The position numbers and the translations under genes are program-made. Positions 1 to 7,074 of a stretch of DNA of 8,952 bases are shown one piece after another. Numbering within the stretch: position 1 is the stretch's first letter; each line of letters opens with the position of its first letter. Below the pieces are notes generated by a model, which had not been told where the DNA came from, did not search any database, and saw only the letters and a list, made by a program, of their open reading frames with translations. Source of the DNA: Anaerolineales bacterium (GTDB lineage: Bacteria > Chloroflexota > Anaerolineae > Anaerolineales > UBA6663); the NCBI GenBank assembly GCA_017999235.1, contig JAGOBN010000127.1:1-8952 (forward strand), given 5' to 3'.

Positions 1-605
1 CGCAGCCGGCCGGCGTACCGGGCCAGCAGCCGCGCCAGCACCGGCCCCAGCGGCGCGACATCGGCGCCATGCGTGTGGGTGCCGACATAGCCCAAAGTGA
101 CCGGCGCGGTTGGCTCGGGCGCCGCCGGCGCGCGCAACGGCCAGAGGGTTTCATCCCAACAATTCGGCCAGACCAGGATGGCTGAATTGAACGGCAAAAG
201 ATAGTCGCGGAGCGGCGCCGTGCTCACCACCACGGCATCGGCTTCCACCACCGCCCGCAAGAGCGCCGGCCGCGACCGGGCATGATACCGCCAACCCGGA
301 TGATCGCGCGGCAATTCCAGCAGCAGGTCGTCCAGCTCATAGACCACGGGCTTGCCGGCCGCCCGCGCCCGCGCCAGGACTGCGTCAAACGCCTCGCTAA
401 AGCGGGGAAACTCACGCTGCACCAGCACCAGATCGGCCTGCTCCACGGCCTCCGGCGTGAAGGCCGTCAGCCGGCCGGCCTCCCACTGGTTGCCCTCCAA
501 GACCCGCCAACCGGCGGCAGCGGCCGGCGCGCGGACGCGCAGACGGACCACGGCGTTGTCCCAATTCTCCGAATGATACACCGCCAGCGTCCGCGGCTCA
601 GCCAT
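1..605 (-). CDS. GT-B glycosyltransferase, N-terminal part (runs off window)
   Basis: The frame opens with ATG at 605-603 and stays open for 201 codons to the window edge, so the C-terminal part lies outside. The N-terminus reads MAEPRTLAVYHSENWDNAVV. Near residues 87-101 there is KPVVYELDDLLLELP, a pattern I know from a group of family 4-like glycosyltransferases (VYE.DDLL). Further on, VSTAPLRDYLLPFNSAILVWPN and LGYVGTHTHGADVAPLGPVLARL fit the linker and the start of the C-terminal Rossmann domain of the same group. The start codon lies inside the end of the upstream glycosyltransferase gene (8-nt overlap, ATGGCTGA), and a G-rich ribosome binding site (AGGGGGTGG) ends 6 nt before it, so translation is probably coupled. 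The enzyme would act in the cytoplasm, transferring a sugar from an activated donor to a growing glycan. Donor and acceptor cannot be read from the sequence, and the EX7E region is not included. Confidence 0.8.
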   Translation of the reverse strand, partial: MAEPRTLAVYHSENWDNAVVRLRVRAPAAAAGWRVLEGNQWEAGRLTAFTPEAVEQADLVLVQREFPRFSEAFDAVLARARAAGKPVVYELDDLLLELPRDHPGWRYHARSRPALLRAVVEADAVVVSTAPLRDYLLPFNSAILVWPNCWDETLWPLRAPAAPEPTAPVTLGYVGTHTHGADVAPLGPVLARLLARYAGRL

Positions 606-1857
606 TCGAGACCACCCCCTGGCGATACAGCCTCTCGATCTCCGCCACATGCGCGGCCAAGGTCTTGGGCGCCGTGACCCCGGCGCGCAGCCGCGCCAGC
701 AGTCCCGGCTCCTCGCCCAGCCGGCGCATCTGCGCCCGCCACGCGGCGATATCGCCGGGCGGGGCCAAGAGGCCGTTTACCTCCGGAAGCACGCGCTCAG
801 CGGCGGCCGTGTGCGCGGAGACCAGCACCGGCCGGCCGGCCGCCCAGGCTTCATCCACCACAATCGAGTGCGCCTCGCGCCACAGCGCCGGCAGGAGAAA
901 GACATCGGCGGCGCGCAAGGCGGCCGGCACGTCCGCCCGCGCCAGCCGGCCGCCCAGCACTACCCCCGGCGGCGCGGCCAAGGCCCGGACTTCGGCTGTA
1001 TAGGCCGGGTCGGCATCCAGATCGCCGTAAATCCACAGCTCCGCCCCGGGCTGGCCCAGCCCCGCAAACGCGGCCACAGCGATGTGCGCGCCCTTGGGGC
1101 GGATCAGCGAGCCAATGAAAATAAAACGCACCCCGCGCCGCTCTGGGGCCGGAGGTGCCGCGGCGGGGACCACGTCTTCGCTGAGGCCATGCGGCAAGAT
1201 CACCAACTGCCCCGGCGCGAGGCCGGCGTCCGCGAAGGCTTCCGCCACCGCGCGGGAAGGCGCGATCACGCGGTGCGCGGCCCGCAGCGCGCGGCGCAAG
1301 CGCGCGGTCCGCGCCCAGAACAGCGGCGCCGCCGCCGCCATTAGCGCCGGTTGGGGCGGCCGGCCTAAACGCTGCAGCGCGCACCCGCCGCAGTGATAGC
1401 CGGTTCCCGGGCCGGGACAAACCTGCTCATCGTAGCGATACAACCAGGTATTGCTGCACTTAAACCAGAAATCATGCAAAGTGATGACGACGCGGGCGCC
1501 GGCCGCGCGCGCCAACTCCGGCAGGCGCGGCGAGAGGCCCAGCAAATGGTGAACATGGACGACGTCCGGCCGGAACTCGGTGAGCGCCGCCGCAAAACGC
1601 CGCTCCGCCGCCGGATTGCCGAAGCCGGCCAGAAAGGTCCGCACTGGGTCCGCCCGCCCGCCCCATCCCCACGGCATGGTCTGGACGGGGAGACCCTCCC
1701 ACACATAGGTCTCCGGGGTGTGGGCGTCTGAATCGCCGGCGAAGACCTGCACCGCATAGCCGCGGGCGTGCTGCGCCCGCGCCAGCGCGGCCGCGTACAC
1801 CTCAGTGCCGGCAAAAAAACGCGGCAGGAAGCGGTGGCTGATGTGTAAGACGCGCAC
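598..1857 (-). CDS. Glycosyltransferase family 4 (GT-B, retaining)
   Basis: A complete 419-residue protein, a normal length for GT4. The N-terminal donor/acceptor domain begins VRVLHISHRFLPRFFAGTEVY with the usual Gly-Thr/Gly-Val-E loop; DVVHVHHLLGLS lies at 98-109 and ITLHDFWFKC at 125-134. The C-terminal domain has FIGSLIRPKG (247-256) and the E-X7-E nucleotide-sugar site, E328 to E336 (EAHSIVVDE), then NGLLAPPGD. Four cysteines, C134, C147, C156 and C159, follow the HDFW motif and sit at the same residue numbers in the two other GT4 proteins here. The start is GTG, with AAGGG ending 8 nt upstream; it lies 2 nt after the stop of the preceding GT4 gene, so co-translation is likely. It probably adds one sugar to a cell-surface polysaccharide at the cytoplasmic side of the membrane. 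The sugar specificity is unknown. Confidence 0.92.
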   Translation of the reverse strand: MRVLHISHRFLPRFFAGTEVYAAALARAQHARGYAVQVFAGDSDAHTPETYVWEGLPVQTMPWGWGGRADPVRTFLAGFGNPAAERRFAAALTEFRPDVVHVHHLLGLSPRLPELARAAGARVVITLHDFWFKCSNTWLYRYDEQVCPGPGTGYHCGGCALQRLGRPPQPALMAAAAPLFWARTARLRRALRAAHRVIAPSRAVAEAFADAGLAPGQLVILPHGLSEDVVPAAAPPAPERRGVRFIFIGSLIRPKGAHIAVAAFAGLGQPGAELWIYGDLDADPAYTAEVRALAAPPGVVLGGRLARADVPAALRAADVFLLPALWREAHSIVVDEAWAAGRPVLVSAHTAAAERVLPEVNGLLAPPGDIAAWRAQMRRLGEEPGLLARLRAGVTAPKTLAAHVAEIERLYRQGVVSNG

Positions 1858-1859
1858 GC

Positions 1860-3218
1860 TCAGCGCCCTTCCCGCGCGGCTGCGTAGAGTTCCACCATGG
1901 CGGCGGCATACTCGGTGTGGCTCAGGATGGGGAAAGCCGCCGGCGCGGGCCGGCGGCCGGCGGCCACGGCCTGCGCCAACTCACCCAGCGCCCGCGTCCA
2001 GGCCGCCGCGTCACCGGGCGGCGCCAGCCAGCCGTTGCGGCCCGGCTGGATCAACTCCTGCATGACACCCAGATCCGAGGCGATCACCCACACGCCGGCC
2101 AGGAGCGCCTCGCGCACGACAAACGAAAAAGTCTCGGGCCAGAGCGCCGGCGCCAGCAGAACATCGGCCTCGGCCAGCACGCCCGGCAGGGCCGCATGCG
2201 GCACCGAGCCGCGCCAGGCCGCGCGCGGATCCGCGGCCAAATCCGCGTCCACCTGCGCCGCAAACCGCGCGTCCAGACCCGGCACCCCATAGAGCGCGAG
2301 ACGGTGGTTCGCCCCGGGCCAACGCCGAAAAGCGTCCAAGACCAGCCGGATCCCTTTGTGCGGCTGCCGCCCCCCGAGATACAGCAAGCGCAGGGCACCC
2401 GGAGCGCCGGCCTGCCAGGCCGCCGACCGCCAGCGCTCCACCTCCAGGCCCAGCGGCACCACACGCACCCGCTCCGGAGCGACGCCAAATTCGGCGTAGG
2501 TGTCTTTAACAAACTGCGACGGCGCCGTCAACGCGTGCGGCGCGGCCAGGGCGCGGCGCATGACGGCGACGCGTTCTTGAATGGCGGCGCGCTGAGCGGG
2601 CGTCAGCGCGGGGCTGGGCTGGCCGGCGGGGGCCGCGCCGACGCCGGCGCTCAGGCGCAGGCGTTCCGGCACCACGGCGCGGAACAGGCGATAGGGCGCC
2701 GTCCGCCGCAGGCGCCCCAGCCAGGCCGGCGCGAAGCGCACACACTCAAAGCAATTGGGGGTGTGGTGGGTGCCCGGACACACCGCGCCGCGCACATGGC
2801 GGAGCTGCACGGTGGGGCATACATACCAGAAATCATGCAGGGTGAGCACGGCCGGCGTCCCCAGCCCGCGCGCGATCTCCGGCAGGCCGGCGGACAGGCC
2901 GAGGCAATGCTGGAAGTGGATCACGTCCGGCTGCCACTCGGCCAGCACGCGGCGGAAGAGCGCCTCGCCGGCCGGCTGGCGGTAGTAGCCGGCGTAATCG
3001 GCCACATCCACAAAGTTGTTGTTGACGCGCCAGACCGGCAGGCTGGCCGCGCGGTCCGCGCGCAACTGGAACTCCGGCGCGCGCGGGTCGCCCGCGCGGC
3101 AAAAGACGGCCAGCGTTTGCCGTTGATCCATTAGCGCGGCCGCCAACTGTTGGGTATGCAGTTCGACCCCGGCCGCGGCCTCCGGCGGATAGCCGTTGCT
3201 GACCAGCAGGATCCGCAT
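1860..3218 (-). CDS. Glycosyltransferase family 4 (GT-B), second paralogue
   Basis: A 452-residue GT4 protein when started at ATG 3218. The frame can be extended upstream to a TTG at 3278, but that adds 20 residues with no family similarity and overlaps the methyltransferase gene. ATG 3218 gives the standard MRILLVSNGYPP start and has AGAGG 8 nt upstream. Domains: Rossmann-like N-terminal half with DVIHFQHCLGLSAGLPEI (98-115) and LTLHDFWYVCP (125-135); C-terminal half with LYLGGRQPHKG (279-289) and E-X7-E E362/E370 (ETFSFVVRE), followed by NGWLAPPGD. The cysteines C134, C147, C156 and C159 match the neighbouring GT4 proteins. It is closest to the GT4 at 3997-5346: both share the SNGYPP start, VFCR.GD.RAPE at about 38-49 and a longer central segment (about 185-225) than the GT4 at 598-1857. 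The two are likely duplicates separated by the methyltransferase gene. Role: sugar transfer during glycan assembly; specificity unknown. Confidence 0.92.
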   Translation of the reverse strand: MRILLVSNGYPPEAAAGVELHTQQLAAALMDQRQTLAVFCRAGDPRAPEFQLRADRAASLPVWRVNNNFVDVADYAGYYRQPAGEALFRRVLAEWQPDVIHFQHCLGLSAGLPEIARGLGTPAVLTLHDFWYVCPTVQLRHVRGAVCPGTHHTPNCFECVRFAPAWLGRLRRTAPYRLFRAVVPERLRLSAGVGAAPAGQPSPALTPAQRAAIQERVAVMRRALAAPHALTAPSQFVKDTYAEFGVAPERVRVVPLGLEVERWRSAAWQAGAPGALRLLYLGGRQPHKGIRLVLDAFRRWPGANHRLALYGVPGLDARFAAQVDADLAADPRAAWRGSVPHAALPGVLAEADVLLAPALWPETFSFVVREALLAGVWVIASDLGVMQELIQPGRNGWLAPPGDAAAWTRALGELAQAVAAGRRPAPAAFPILSHTEYAAAMVELYAAAREGR

Positions 3219-3226
3219 CCGCGCCG

Positions 3227-3231
3227 CCTCT
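3227..3231 (-). promoter_or_regulatory. Ribosome binding site that sets the start at 3218
   Basis: AGAGG on the minus strand lies 8 nt before ATG 3218 and overlaps the TAG stop codon (3232-3230) of the methyltransferase gene. Terminating ribosomes would therefore sit on this site. It supports ATG 3218 over the upstream in-frame TTG at 3278. Confidence 0.6.
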
Positions 3232-3952
3232 AGGCTCCGCGCCGGCGATAAAGCGCAAGCACGCCGTAGCAGCCCCAAAACTCAAAGTGGGCCGGATCCA
3301 GGCCGGCCACGACGGCTTGATAGACACCGTAATCCCGGTTGGCCGAGTCGCGGTTGCGCGGATCATTGAAATCGTGGAACACGCAAAAGCCGCCGGGCGG
3401 CAAAACCTCGGGCAGCGCCCGGCAGACTTCGTAGACGGGCTGATATTCGTGCGAGTGATCCACAAACACCAACGCCAGCGACCGGCCGGCGGCGGCGTGG
3501 GCGCGCACCGCCGCCAAGGCCTCTTGCCGCTCCACCTGCACAGCGGCGGCCAGGCCGGCCCGCCACAGGTGAAAGCGGGCGGCGCGCACCGCCATGCCAT
3601 CCAAATCCACGCTGTACAGGCGCTTGGGCTGGGGGCTGTTGCGGCCGGCTTCGGCCATGATCGAGGTGCTCAAGCCGTGGTAGGAGCCCAGTTCCAGGAT
3701 ATCGCCGGCGGCGAAATACGCCAGCTCATAGAGCTTCAGGGCGTCCTCGGCCCGCAGCCAACCCGGGATGATCTGGCCCAGCCAGCGGCTGTCCCGCCGC
3801 TGGATCAGGAAACCATCCTTGAACGGCCCCTGCGCCAGCGCCGCGTGCGCGGCATCCAGATAGGGGCCGGGGAATTCATAGGTCGGTTGATAGACCGGGA
3901 TGCGCGTGCCAAGCGCCTCCAGGGTGAGGAACGTATCGGCGTGCCGGTGCAT
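3230..3952 (-). CDS. Class I SAM-dependent methyltransferase (Methyltransf_24/CmcI-like)
   Basis: A 240-residue protein with a single class I Rossmann methyltransferase domain. Motif I, the SAM-binding loop, is ILELGSYHGLST at 85-96. The acidic residue that would bind the ribose hydroxyls is in YSVDLDG (113-119). VFVDHSHEYQ at 162-171 and GGFCVFHDFND at 187-197 are the Asp- and His-bearing strands seen in the metal-assisted CmcI/catechol-O-methyltransferase-like group. An N-terminal extension of about 80 residues has FKDGFLIQ and an aromatic, charged stretch that may form a lid. ATG 3952 is preceded by GGGAG at 7 nt. The gene sits between two GT4 genes, 44 nt after the first and 11 nt before the second, so a sugar or a glycan end is the most likely acceptor, giving an O-methylated residue. 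Small-molecule or secondary-metabolite methylation cannot be excluded. The fold is well supported; the substrate is inferred only from the neighbours. Confidence 0.88.
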   Translation of the reverse strand: MHRHADTFLTLEALGTRIPVYQPTYEFPGPYLDAAHAALAQGPFKDGFLIQRRDSRWLGQIIPGWLRAEDALKLYELAYFAAGDILELGSYHGLSTSIMAEAGRNSPQPKRLYSVDLDGMAVRAARFHLWRAGLAAAVQVERQEALAAVRAHAAAGRSLALVFVDHSHEYQPVYEVCRALPEVLPPGGFCVFHDFNDPRNRDSANRDYGVYQAVVAGLDPAHFEFWGCYGVLALYRRRGA

Positions 3953-3996
3953 ACTTGCTCTCCCAATGGGTTGCCTTGAGTATAACCCGGGCGGCG

Positions 3997-5346
3997 CTAT
4001 CCCCGCAGGGTGGTGTACAGCGCCGCGACCGCGGCCACATGCTCAGCCGGCGTCGGCGCCGCAAATGTTCGGGCGCCGGCGCGCCAGGTCTCCCCTTCAC
4101 CCGGCGCGCGCCGCAGGGCCGCGGCCAGCGCGGGCGCATCATCCGGCGCAATCAAAGCGCCGTTGACGCCGTCTCGCACCACCTCCACCAACGCCCCCAT
4201 CCGCGTCGCCACCACCGGCACGCCGGCCAACAACGCCTCGCGCGCCGCCAAGGAGTAAGTTTCGTAACAGCGCGAGGGGACCGCCAGCACATCCACGCCG
4301 GCCAGCACGGCGGCCAGGCGGTCGCGCGGAAAGGGCGGCTCCACGCTGATCCGCGCGTCGCCGGCCGCCCGCGCCCGGAGATCGTCGGCGTAGGCTTCGC
4401 CGGGCGCGCCGGTGCCGTAGATCCGCAGACGCGCCGGCAGTTCCGCCGCCAGCCGAAAGGCCTCCACCAACACATCCGGGCCTTTATGATATTGCAGGGT
4501 CCCGAAGTAGGCCACGGTGAACGGGCCGCCGGCGCGCGGGCCGGCGGCCGCCGGCTGCTCGACGCCCAGCGGCAGGACCGTCAGCCGGTCGGCCGGCAAG
4601 CCATACTCCGCATAGCGCTGGCGCACGAAGTCGGACGGGGTCAACAGCCGATCCGCCAACTGCAGCCAGGCCAGTAATTGCGTGGTGCGCGCCGCCATCT
4701 GCGCTTGATGCTGGGATTGAAGCGCCGCCTGGGCCGGCGGCTGCGCGCTGGGCCGGTCCAACCGGGACCGGAAGCCTTGATTGACGGGCAGCGGCGCGCG
4801 CGCCAACAACCACTTGTAGGCCGGCCAGCGTTGAAGAAAACTCAGCGGCCCCAGCCGCACGCCGCCCAGACAACGCACGCAATCCACGCCCGCGCCCGGC
4901 CCCGCACAAACGCGGCGCGCGGCGTCAAACAACGTGGCGCGCGGACAGAGATACCAGAAATCATGGACGGTGACCACCAGCGGAAGGCCGGCCTGCTTCA
5001 CCGCCGGCAGCAGGCCGGCGGAGAGGCCCAGCGCGTGCTGGACGTGGACCACGTCCGGGCGGAAATCGGCGGCGTGCTGGCGAAACAGCGCCTCGATCCG
5101 CGGATTGCGATAGTGCGCGTCGAACGTGGCCGCGCCGGTCAGATCGTTCACCACGCGGCGAACCGGCACGCCGGCCACCCCCTCCACGCGCACCGCGTAC
5201 TCCGGCGCGCGCAGATCGCCAACCCGGCAGAAGACTTCCACCGTGTGGCCGCGGCCGGCCAGCCCAGCCGCCAAGGCCTGGGTATACGTCTCAACCCCGC
5301 CGCGCGCGGCCGGCGGATAGCCGTTGCTGACCAACAAGACGCGCAT
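3997..5346 (-). CDS. Glycosyltransferase family 4 (GT-B), first gene of the glycan operon
   Basis: A 449-residue GT4 protein starting MRVLLVSNGYPPAARGGVETY, the classical N-terminal glycine loop. DVVHVQHALGLSAGL is at 98-112 and VTVHDFWYLCPRATLF at 125-140. The C-terminal domain carries AYFGTLQYHKGPDVL (279-293) and E-X7-E E362/E370 (ETYSLAARE), then NGALIAPDD. C134, C147, C156 and C159 repeat the four-cysteine pattern of the other two GT4 proteins. A Gln/Ala-rich central stretch at about 198-222 (SAQPPAQAALQSQHQAQ) may be a helical insertion. ATG 5346 is preceded by GGAG at 10 nt, a slightly long spacing. An intrinsic terminator ends only 18 nt upstream of the ATG, so how this gene is transcribed is an open question. 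It is the close paralogue of the GT4 at 1860-3218. The sugar specificity is not visible. Confidence 0.92.
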   Translation of the reverse strand: MRVLLVSNGYPPAARGGVETYTQALAAGLAGRGHTVEVFCRVGDLRAPEYAVRVEGVAGVPVRRVVNDLTGAATFDAHYRNPRIEALFRQHAADFRPDVVHVQHALGLSAGLLPAVKQAGLPLVVTVHDFWYLCPRATLFDAARRVCAGPGAGVDCVRCLGGVRLGPLSFLQRWPAYKWLLARAPLPVNQGFRSRLDRPSAQPPAQAALQSQHQAQMAARTTQLLAWLQLADRLLTPSDFVRQRYAEYGLPADRLTVLPLGVEQPAAAGPRAGGPFTVAYFGTLQYHKGPDVLVEAFRLAAELPARLRIYGTGAPGEAYADDLRARAAGDARISVEPPFPRDRLAAVLAGVDVLAVPSRCYETYSLAAREALLAGVPVVATRMGALVEVVRDGVNGALIAPDDAPALAAALRRAPGEGETWRAGARTFAAPTPAEHVAAVAALYTTLRG

Positions 5347-5364
5347 GCGCGCTCAACTCCGAGG

Positions 5365-5400
5365 AACAAAACCTCCCGCCGGCTGTCCACCGGCGGGAGG
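5365..5400 (-). terminator. Intrinsic (rho-independent) terminator
   Basis: On the minus strand a perfect 11-bp stem, CCTCCCGCCGG / CCGGCGGGAGG, closes a 7-nt loop (TGGACAG) and is followed at once by TTTTGTT. It lies 26 nt after the TAA of the GH26-like gene at 5427-7046 and would end that transcript. It also sits directly in front of the next gene, with only 18 nt between the T-tract and ATG 5346, so it may act as an attenuator or a partial terminator. Confidence 0.85.
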
Positions 5401-5426
5401 CAAGGCTAACCCTCAGCCGGTCGGCT

Positions 5427-7046
5427 TTAGTTCTTCTGCATGCTGGGCAGGAAGAGCAGATATAACTGCGGCGACACCGTCAGCGGCACAGCCACCGAAG
5501 CGCCGCCGCCCGTGATGGTCAGGGTCGCCGTCCCCAAACTAGCGGAGCCGGTGGTCTGGACGGTGAGCGTGTCCTTGCTCCACGGCGCGGCCTGGGTGGC
5601 GCTGGTGCCGCTGCCACTCGAGAAGCGGCAGGTGGCGCCGGCCGGACAGCCGCTGACCGTAAAGGTGGTGTCCGCGCTCAGGCCCAGCGCCCCCACCTCG
5701 AAGGCGACCGAGGTCTGGCCCACGCGCGCCACAACAGCCGAGGCCGGCCGCGCGCTCAGCACGCCGTTGGCCGAGACCGCGTCGCCGGCGCAGCGCGTCA
5801 TGGGCGGGTTGAGCAGTTTAGAAGAGTCGAAGGTCGGCGTAAAGGACGCATCCGCGACCGCGGTCTGGTAGGCGGATACGACATTGCCGGAACCGCCCAG
5901 CGGCGTCGCCAAGTAATTCGCCTGCGTGCCGTTGTAAAAATAGTTCTTCGTCGTCGCCACGCGCAGATCGGCTTCATCAAGGTTGTGATACGCGTAGTCA
6001 TTGAACCACACCACCGCCCGCAGCAACGGATAAGTCTGCATGCGCGTGTACGCGTCGGCCAGCCAGCCGCTCTTCGATTGAGTCAGTTGTTCCGTGCTGC
6101 CAATCTCGGCATGGACAATGGGCTTGGCGTAGCGGCACTGCAAGTCGGTGAGCACGGCATCATAGAGATACTCGTACGAGTCGGGCGCCGTGTAGCCCTT
6201 GTAGCCGTTCCAGTTGTAGCCGCTCAGGCCGATCCAGTCCACGTACGAGTCGCCGGGATAGTAGTTGTGCATATCGTTCCAGGCGTCGGCCGGGTTGCTG
6301 CCCCAATTCGGCGCCCACAGCCACTGCACGTTGTGGTGACCGGCGGTTTGCTGGGCATTGTAGAAGCGCTGCCACACGTAACGCCAGGTTTGGATAAACT
6401 TGGCCGTGTCGCCCTCGCCGCTGCCGTCCGTCTTCTGGTTGTAATCATGGCCGGCCCACCAAACTGAAGTGGTGATGTTCATCTCGTGCATGAAACGGAT
6501 GATGAACGTCTGGTTGTACCAATTCGCCAATTGTTTGGCGCAGTTGTCAATCAACGTGTTGTAGTCGCCGTTGAGGATATTATCGTAATCGGCTGGGCCG
6601 GGGCTCGCCAGGATGGAGAGCGGCTCCCAGGTGATCATGATGGTGCGGCCATTGACGGCGCCGGGCTTGGCGACGTCATTGACCTTCCTGGGCAAGAAGC
6701 CGTCATCGCACGGGCCCACTTCATTGACTGAGCCAGGGACCAGAATATCCTGCCGATCCCACGGCCGGAAGTACATCACGATGCCCAAGTCCTTACCGGT
6801 GTTGGTCTCAAAACCCGTGATCTCGGTGGGATAAGTGTCCACCGGGCTGATGTGGGCGCCATGCACGATATAGCCGGCCGGCGCCGCGAAGGCCTGGGTT
6901 CCTATTGTTTGGCTGGCCGGGCCGGTCTGGCCCGCCGGGCCGGTCTCGCCGGCCGTGGCCGACGATACGGGCGCCAGGAGCAAACCCGCCGCCGTCACAA
7001 ACGTCACCCCGGCCTGCCACAGCTGGGTCAGTGTTATCCGCATCAT
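5427..7046 (-). CDS. Secreted GH26-like glycoside hydrolase with Ig-like C-terminal domain
   Basis: A 539-residue exported protein. A signal peptide spans about 1-32 (hydrophobic core 12-26, SSATA then cleavage before G33). Residues 33-47 are collagen-like (GETGPAGQTGPASQT). The GH26-type (beta/alpha)8 domain covers about 60-400: the acid/base is E188 in IIRFMHEMN, a conserved Trp pair follows (WW 196-197), YYPGDSYVDWIGLSGYNWN is at 262-280, and the nucleophile is E314 in IVHAEIGS. PLLRAVVWFND (340-350) is the last strand. Residues about 428-525 form an Ig-like beta domain (VSGCPAGATCRFSSGSG, TATLTITGGG) with a possible C467-C473 disulfide. The C-terminus is LYLLFLPSMQKN. AAGGAG lies 3 nt before the first ATG (7046) and 6 nt before the second (7043), so 7043 is the better-spaced start; numbering here uses 7046. 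Known GH26 enzymes are mostly beta-mannanases; mannan, xylan or another beta-glycan is possible. The activity on a self-made polysaccharide is inferred from the neighbours. Confidence 0.88.
   Translation of the reverse strand: MMRITLTQLWQAGVTFVTAAGLLLAPVSSATAGETGPAGQTGPASQTIGTQAFAAPAGYIVHGAHISPVDTYPTEITGFETNTGKDLGIVMYFRPWDRQDILVPGSVNEVGPCDDGFLPRKVNDVAKPGAVNGRTIMITWEPLSILASPGPADYDNILNGDYNTLIDNCAKQLANWYNQTFIIRFMHEMNITTSVWWAGHDYNQKTDGSGEGDTAKFIQTWRYVWQRFYNAQQTAGHHNVQWLWAPNWGSNPADAWNDMHNYYPGDSYVDWIGLSGYNWNGYKGYTAPDSYEYLYDAVLTDLQCRYAKPIVHAEIGSTEQLTQSKSGWLADAYTRMQTYPLLRAVVWFNDYAYHNLDEADLRVATTKNYFYNGTQANYLATPLGGSGNVVSAYQTAVADASFTPTFDSSKLLNPPMTRCAGDAVSANGVLSARPASAVVARVGQTSVAFEVGALGLSADTTFTVSGCPAGATCRFSSGSGTSATQAAPWSKDTLTVQTTGSASLGTATLTITGGGASVAVPLTVSPQLYLLFLPSMQKN
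6906..6950 (-). repeat. Short collagen-like Gly-X-Y coding repeat
   Basis: Two 18-nt units (G-E/Q-T-G-P-A) and a degenerate half unit (SQT) code for GETGPAGQTGPASQT, residues 33-47 of the GH26-like protein, directly after the predicted signal peptide cleavage site. The sense units differ mainly at the codons for E/Q and the last Ala. It is too short to form a stable collagen triple helix alone and probably acts as a flexible linker or is a remnant of a longer repeat. Confidence 0.6.
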
Positions 7047-7049
7047 AAG

Positions 7050-7055
7050 CTCCTT
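7050..7055 (-). promoter_or_regulatory. Ribosome binding site with two possible ATG codons
   Basis: AAGGAG on the minus strand is followed by CTT and two consecutive ATG codons (7046 and 7043). The spacing is 3 nt to the first ATG and 6 nt to the second, which favours initiation at 7043. The difference is one residue. Confidence 0.6.
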
Positions 7056-7074
7056 GTGGGATCGCGGGTATGGA

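Noticed and set aside
1917..3134. A 405-codon open frame on the plus strand, antisense to a GT4 gene
   Set aside because: The translation is Arg/Gln/Gly-rich with no recognisable fold and lies wholly opposite a well-supported GT4 gene.
3219..3278. Upstream TTG start at 3278 for the GT4 gene at 1860-3218
   Set aside because: It adds 20 residues before the typical MRILLVSNGYPP start, overlaps the methyltransferase gene by 49 nt and lacks the well-placed AGAGG seen before ATG 3218.
3979..3984. TATACT resembling a -10 element before the methyltransferase gene (minus strand)
   Set aside because: No -35 match at a proper distance, and the gene sits in a tight operon where its own promoter is not needed. 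Kept only as a weak possibility.
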